From NCBI GenBank assembly GCA_964609365.1, contig CAZSRC010000028.1, positions 1 through 9,080 on the forward strand: a stretch of 9,080 nt of DNA. Direction: 5' to 3'. The position numbers and the translations under genes are program-made. Below are positions 6,151 through 9,080 of the stretch, piece after piece. Source of the stretch: GCA-002840305 sp964609365. GTDB taxonomy: Bacteria > Patescibacteriota > Patescibacteriia > Patescibacteriales > UBA12465. Within the stretch, counting starts at the first letter, position 1; every line of letters begins with the position of its first letter. The notes under the pieces were generated by a model that saw only the letters and a list, made by a program, of their open reading frames with translations, searched no databases and was not told where the DNA came from.

Positions 6151-6202
6151 TTTTAGATATTGTATACAAATTTATCTCTAATTTAGAATAAAGTAATAGA
6201 AA

Positions 6203-6208
6203 TATAAT
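6203..6208 (+). promoter_or_regulatory. Possible -10 box for the Bro-N/DinD gene
   Basis: A TATAAT sits 23 nt before the ATG at 6232, in the gap after the repeat-borne terminator, where a promoter is needed. No convincing -35 lies 16-18 bp upstream. An alternative pair is TTGTAT (6160-6165) with TAGAAT (6184-6189). The region is so AT-rich that a -10 match is weak evidence. Confidence 0.3.
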
Positions 6209-6231
6209 GTTAATTATGTTATGCTTATATT

Positions 6232-7056
6232 ATGAAAAATAAAATAAAATTATTTCAAAAACAAAAAGTTCGGGCTATTTGGGACGAGAATCTTGAAGAA
6301 TGGTTTTTTTCTGTTGTTGATGTTGTGAAAATTTTAACTAACCAACCAAGTTATCAGACAGCAAGAAAATATTGGAACAAGCTTGCAGAAAGGCTTAAAA
6401 ATGAAGGTTCTCAAGTGGTGACAAAATGTCACCGGTTGAAATTATTAGCTCCCGATGGAAAAATGAGAGAAACAGATGTCGCTAGCACAAAAACTGTTTT
6501 ACGCTTAATTCAATCTATCCCCTCTAAAAAAGCTGAACCTTTTAAACTGTGGCTAGCTGAAGTTGGAAATGATCGAGTTAATGAATCTCAAGACCCAGAA
6601 TTAGCTATAGACAGAGCTATGATTTCTTATAGGAATTTGGGTTATAGCGAAGAATGGATTAATACTAGATTGCAATCAATTCAGTTTCGCAAAGAGCTTA
6701 CTGATGAATGGAAAAGATCCGGGGTCAAAGAGGGTTCAGAGTTTGCTATTTTAACAAATATTATGACCAAAGAGTGGGCTGATAAAACTATTAAAGAGTA
6801 TAAGAAATTCAAAAGTTTAAAAAAGGAAAATTTGCGAGATAATATGACTAGCCTAGAATTAGCTTTAAATATTCTAGCAGAAACATCAACTACAGAATTG
6901 AGCAAGGCATTAAAGCCAGATAATATAGATAAAAATAAAAATATTGCTGAGCGTGGAGGAAAAATAGCTGGAGATGCTCGGAAAAATATCGAAGCACAAA
7001 CCAAAAAATCAGTTATTAGCTCAAAAAATTCTAAAAGTTTAAGATTAAAGAAATAG
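6232..7056 (+). CDS. Bro-N domain protein with DinD-like C-terminal region
   Basis: 274 residues. The N-terminus (about 6-110) matches the Bro-N domain: residues 13-17 (VRAIW), then WFFSVVDVVKILT, then a YWNKLAERLK helix and the KLLAPDGKMRETDVA strand-turn. This domain occurs in baculovirus BRO proteins and phage antirepressors and usually binds DNA. The second half (about 120-265) resembles E. coli DinD: a helical RKELTDEWKRSGVKEG segment, FAILTNIMTKEWADKT, KKENLRDNMTSLELALNILAETSTTE, and an IAERGGKIAGDARKNIE region. DinD is a LexA-regulated inhibitor of RecA function of almost the same length. So this is probably a DNA-damage- or phage-linked regulator; no LexA box is recognised upstream. 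No SD is seen. It is flanked by two same-orientation copies of the IS-end-like repeat. Bro-N is well supported; the DinD link rests on remembered pattern similarity. Confidence 0.88.
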   Translation: MKNKIKLFQKQKVRAIWDENLEEWFFSVVDVVKILTNQPSYQTARKYWNKLAERLKNEGSQVVTKCHRLKLLAPDGKMRETDVASTKTVLRLIQSIPSKKAEPFKLWLAEVGNDRVNESQDPELAIDRAMISYRNLGYSEEWINTRLQSIQFRKELTDEWKRSGVKEGSEFAILTNIMTKEWADKTIKEYKKFKSLKKENLRDNMTSLELALNILAETSTTELSKALKPDNIDKNKNIAERGGKIAGDARKNIEAQTKKSVISSKNSKSLRLKK

Positions 7057-7157
7057 AACAACGACTCGAGTGCCTAAAATCTAGTATTGAAAAATATTCA
7101 AAAAGCCCTTATAATATTGCTATGTGGTGGTACTTAACTCGAGTAGTCCGCCATTGA
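7035..7157 (+). pseudogene. ORF fragment in a different frame, ended by the repeat
   Basis: A frame opens after a TAA at 7032-7034, overlaps the end of the Bro-N gene, and runs 40 codons to a TGA at 7155-7157. That stop is the first three bases of TGATCTG in repeat copy 2. The predicted peptide has a charged helix (IEQRLECLKSSIEKYS) and an aromatic tail (YNIAMWWYLTRVVRH), which looks more protein-like than random AT-rich sequence. It could be the tail of a former gene, or a C-terminal extension of the Bro-N/DinD protein reachable by a -1 frameshift near 7047-7053. No start codon is evident. This is a tentative call. Confidence 0.25.
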
Positions 7158-7200
7158 TCTGTACCCCAAAAAGTAGACACTTTTGTGTCTGCTTTTTTTG
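7147..7200 (+). repeat. IS-end-like repeat with built-in terminator, copy 2
   Basis: Nearly identical to the copy at 6098 from TCCGCCA onward and in the same orientation, about 1.05 kb apart, so the two copies directly flank the Bro-N/DinD gene. Differences are mainly GTAG for GTGG in the left arm, TTTT for TTTC in the loop, and one extra T in the tail. Homologous recombination between the copies could delete the gene. Confidence 0.8.
7168..7199 (+). terminator. Rho-independent terminator within repeat copy 2
   Basis: AAAAAGTAGACAC (7168-7180) pairs with GTGTCTGCTTTTT (7185-7197) as a 13-bp stem with one G-T wobble, loop TTTT, and a T7 tail to 7199. It is placed to end the Bro-N/DinD transcript. 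Confidence 0.8.
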
Positions 7201-7272
7201 TATTTAAAATAAGGTATAATAAAATAATAAATTAAAATAAATAATATAGGAATAGAATGTAGGAGGCTAATA

Positions 7273-7302
7273 TTGACAAAAGTAATTTTTTTTGGGCATA
7301 AT
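7273..7302 (+). promoter_or_regulatory. Probable sigma70-type promoter for the small helical protein and coiled-coil genes
   Basis: TTGACA (7273-7278), an 18-bp spacer and CATAAT (7297-7302) give a start site near 7309 and a leader of about 63 nt before the ATG at 7372. The same TTGACA contains a TTG that could start a longer frame, because AGGAGG lies 6 nt upstream. I prefer the promoter reading but cannot exclude the other. Confidence 0.55.
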
Positions 7303-7371
7303 ATTAATAGTTTTAAAATCATAAGTTTTAAAAAAACTAAGGTTTATATAAATAAATTTATACTAATATAT

Positions 7372-7557
7372 ATGATTAAAGAAAAGATAAGGCCTGATAA
7401 GGATATCGCCTCCGAAATTAAGTCTTTATATAATCAAGCCCTTGATGAAATTGATAAAATTAAAAAAAACAGGAATGAAAAAATAAAAGATTTAATGCAA
7501 AAAATGGACAAAAAAATTGCTGATAAAATTTTACGAGATATAAAAAATTTAGATTAA
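7372..7557 (+). CDS. Small charged helical protein of unknown function (61 residues)
   Basis: From the ATG at 7372 the product is lysine-, aspartate- and isoleucine-rich with heptad-like spacing, probably one long helix or helical hairpin (about residues 12-60). The frame can be extended upstream to a TTG at 7273, adding 33 residues. That start has a strong SD (AGGAGG 7261-7266, 6-nt spacing). However, the added part is dominated by F, I, K, N and Y like random AT-rich sequence, and its TTG falls inside a -35-like TTGACA, so I chose the shorter form. The 28-bp gap to the long coiled-coil gene suggests one operon and perhaps a physical partnership. I do not recognise a family; a small adaptor or DNA-associated helical protein is possible. 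Confidence 0.65.
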   Translation: MIKEKIRPDKDIASEIKSLYNQALDEIDKIKKNRNEKIKDLMQKMDKKIADKILRDIKNLD

Positions 7558-7585
7558 TTTTACTTAATAAATTAATATTAATAAT

Positions 7586-8833
7586 ATGAACTTGGAAAAT
7601 CAAACAAAAGAATCTCCACTCGAAAAAGCTAAAAGACTAAAAGCGGAAAAAGAGTCCAGGGATCAGGCCAGGGCTGAAGATGAAAACAGAAAAAAAGCTG
7701 AAAAATTAGAGCTTCTTAATGCATCTAAAAAAGATTTAGAAAGTCAATTAGAGGACATTAATTCTCAAATTGAAATATCTAGAAATGAGGCTCATGAAAC
7801 CAGGGACACGATGAAAGAGGGTGACTTGGATAAGGATGAAGATTTTAAGGAAGATTATAGGTCAACCATTTCTGAAGTAGCCGGTAATTTAAATGAGCTA
7901 AGAAATGAAAAAAATAGAGTTAAGGCAGAGTTAGAAAAAATAGAGCTAGAAATAGAAAACTTTGAGGTAAATGAGGCTATTTCTGAGGGAAAAGAAGCTA
8001 TTCAAGGGGAATTAGAAAGTATTAATCAAAAAAATGAAGAGGCTCTAACTCAAATCGAGTCTCATTCTGGAGCTGATGCTGAAGATTTTGAAGAGGCTAA
8101 GGAGGTTATAAATGAAACAAATAAAAAAGTTTCTGAGATTAAAAATGAAACTGAGGGTGAGCTCGGAGAGATTGTTGATGCTCAATTAAAAGAAGATAAA
8201 CTAAAAAAACTAGATTCTCTTATAGAGGATAAAAAAGCAGAGAATGATTCTTTAAGCGCGGAATATAGTCATTTAGATAAAAAATTAGATGATATACTTC
8301 TCAGAAATGCGGCAAGAGGTTCATCTATAGAATTTAAAAATTTTTGTGATAGTTTTGCTCCAGATTTTGAGACGGCAGTTTCTAATTTAGAGAAGGAGTT
8401 AGTAGAGCTTGTTAAAAGTGTTAGGAATGGAGAAAAAAGCCAATCTAGGATTTCCGGCGAACAGCAAATATCATGGCTACAACAACTTATTGATAGAACG
8501 AAATATAATATTAATGCGTATGGTAAAGTATCAGGTGACTTAGCCGCTAGAGTTTTTTTAAAGGACGCTATAAATTATCTACCACAGTTAAGTATGTTAA
8601 AAATAAATGGTCGTCTCGATAAATATCGCAATCGCGCCAAGGAGGAGCGCGAATACTTAAGAAAAATAAAATCATCTCCAGAGGTAATTAAACTTGAGGA
8701 AGAGCATTCTGCCTTACTTTATAAACTTAATAACCACTCTAAAGAATTATCGGATTTAAAATATGAGGCCTATAATCTTCGTAATGAAATTTGGAAAAAG
8801 GAAAATAAAACAAAACAAGAAAAAACAACTTAA
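7586..8833 (+). CDS. Long coiled-coil protein of unknown function
   Basis: 415 residues with no signal peptide, membrane helix or catalytic motif. Residues about 10-160 and 165-240 are very rich in E, K, D, N and Q with heptad-like spacing (LNELRNEKNRVKAELEKIEL, 101-120), typical of coiled coils. The section about 245-345 is different: aromatic and hydrophobic residues (FKNFCDSFAPDFETAV, WLQQLIDRTKYNINAYG, VFLKDAINYLPQL) suggest a compact helical domain. A final coiled coil (about 347-408) follows, then a lysine-rich tail. Coils on both sides of a small domain recall scaffold or SMC-like arrangements, but no Walker motifs exist, so it is not an SMC ATPase. It probably multimerises in the cytoplasm. 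It is likely co-transcribed with the small gene 28 bp upstream. Low-complexity composition makes family assignment by eye unreliable. Confidence 0.85.
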   Translation: MNLENQTKESPLEKAKRLKAEKESRDQARAEDENRKKAEKLELLNASKKDLESQLEDINSQIEISRNEAHETRDTMKEGDLDKDEDFKEDYRSTISEVAGNLNELRNEKNRVKAELEKIELEIENFEVNEAISEGKEAIQGELESINQKNEEALTQIESHSGADAEDFEEAKEVINETNKKVSEIKNETEGELGEIVDAQLKEDKLKKLDSLIEDKKAENDSLSAEYSHLDKKLDDILLRNAARGSSIEFKNFCDSFAPDFETAVSNLEKELVELVKSVRNGEKSQSRISGEQQISWLQQLIDRTKYNINAYGKVSGDLAARVFLKDAINYLPQLSMLKINGRLDKYRNRAKEEREYLRKIKSSPEVIKLEEEHSALLYKLNNHSKELSDLKYEAYNLRNEIWKKENKTKQEKTT

Positions 8834-8980
8834 ATTATAAGTTGATTAAGTTTAAAGCTGGAAAAATTCATTGCCTCGTTTTTTATTTATAGCGTTAAAA
8901 GAATGTTTAGTAGATATTAGATTTTTTTAGTAAAAAGCCAGAAAAGTGCTAAAAGTTAGACTTAAAAAGGTTTTAATTCT
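8834..8980. other. Intergenic, no gene seen
   Basis: A 7-bp hairpin CAACTTA/TAAGTTG (8826-8832/8838-8844) spans the stop codon of the coiled-coil gene, but no T-run follows directly. The rest is AT-rich without a recognisable site. The convincing terminator for this gene is in the repeat cluster at 9039-9069. Confidence 0.5.
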
Positions 8981-9071
8981 AAAAAGTGGACACTTTGAAC
9001 TGTACCCCAAAAAGTAGACACGAAATGATCTGTACCCCAAAAAGTAGACAAAATTTGTCTACTTTTTTTGT
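8981..9071 (+). repeat. Tandem cluster of the IS-end-like repeat (one partial, two with the C-rich tip)
   Basis: The core recurs three times: AAAAAGTGGACAC without the tip at 8981-8993, TGTACCCCAAAAAGTAGACA at 9001-9020, and the same 20 bases at 9031-9050. The last has the full TGATC lead-in (9026-9030) and a complete hairpin. The first carries the GTGG variant of copy 1, the other two the GTAG variant of copy 2. The unit spacings of 20-30 bp suggest nested insertion or slippage. Confidence 0.8.
9039..9069 (+). terminator. Rho-independent terminator within the repeat cluster
   Basis: AAAAAGTAGACA (9039-9050) and TGTCTACTTTTT (9056-9067) pair perfectly over 12 bp around a 5-nt loop that can zip further, followed by a T-run to 9069. 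This is the best-paired copy and would end the coiled-coil operon. Confidence 0.85.
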
Positions 9072-9080
9072 TTTCCAGCT

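Larger units (their letters stand above)
7057..7371 (+). other. 315-bp intergenic region between the Bro-N gene and the small helical-protein gene
   Basis: It holds the out-of-frame peptide tail (to 7157), repeat copy 2 with its terminator (7147-7200), an AT-rich stretch with TATAAT at 7215-7220, AGGAGG at 7261-7266, and a probable promoter at 7273-7302. Two copies of the palindrome ACTCGAGT occur at 7064-7071 and 7137-7144. I see no complete gene or RNA. Confidence 0.6.

Noticed and set aside
6681..7322. Leftward frames at 6681-7061 and 7134-7322
   Set aside because: The first is antisense to the Bro-N gene. The second runs through the terminator repeat and the promoter and has AT-driven composition.
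7273..7371. TTG start with strong SD for the small helical protein
   Set aside because: The added 33 residues look like translated random AT-rich sequence, and the TTG is part of a -35-like TTGACA. Kept as an alternative.
6098..9071. Integron-like gene cassette array with attC sites
   Set aside because: The repeats are directly oriented between genes, but they lack the attC core (GTTRRRY/RYYYAAC), and no integron tyrosine integrase is present.
1..9080. CRISPR array, rRNA, complete tRNA or complete insertion sequence
   Set aside because: No regularly spaced direct repeats with unique spacers, no rRNA sequence, no full tRNA cloverleaf and no transposase gene were found.

Overview
The window looks like accessory DNA from an AT-rich, small-genome bacterium. 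The best guess is a Candidate Phyla Radiation / Patescibacteria (Parcubacteria-like) lineage. Grounds: A/T-rich codons, lysine-, asparagine- and glutamate-rich proteins with disordered charged N-termini, almost no Shine-Dalgarno (SD) sequences, and protein types I associate with those genomes. The standard bacterial code fits: long frames stay open with TGA read as stop, and the complete genes end in TAA or TAG. The lineage is inference; no rRNA or ribosomal-protein gene is present.

Left third (1-3526), mobile-element core. A large serine recombinase, cut by the window edge, runs leftward from 1312. Across a 35-bp divergent gap, a secreted, membrane-anchored protein of unknown function runs rightward and ends in a terminator. 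A leftward rolling-circle (HUH) Rep protein follows (3274-2327). Immediately 3' of rep lies a 142-nt sequence that can form a pseudoknot. Every internal mismatch in its stems is C.A on the plus strand and so becomes a G.U/G.T wobble on the minus strand, the strand carrying the rep message. Upstream of rep are a GC-rich bidirectional terminator and a 44-codon ORF. Integrase plus HUH Rep suggests an integrated plasmid- or phage-like element.

Middle (3536-6034). A leftward gene with a probable C-terminal winged helix has its own terminator. Divergent to it, a consensus sigma70-type promoter (TTGACA, 17 bp, TATAAT) overlaps an inverted repeat and drives two rightward genes 27 bp apart: an HExxH zincin-like putative metalloprotease and a Pol-beta-type nucleotidyltransferase.

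Right third (6035-9080). A Bro-N/DinD-like gene, a small charged helical protein and a 415-residue coiled-coil protein are separated by copies of one short repeat. It occurs at 6098 and 7147 and as a tandem cluster at 8981-9071. Each full copy joins a C-rich tip resembling IS3-family (IS150-type) transposon ends to a rho-independent terminator. No transposase is present. The first copy abuts a sequence like the 3' end of a tRNA-Ser.

Working model (inference): recombinase and Rep handle integration and replication of the element. The cargo (zincin/nucleotidyltransferase pair, Bro-N/DinD protein, coiled-coil pair) may serve host interaction, stress response or defence. The most novel signal is the strand-biased folded sequence next to rep.
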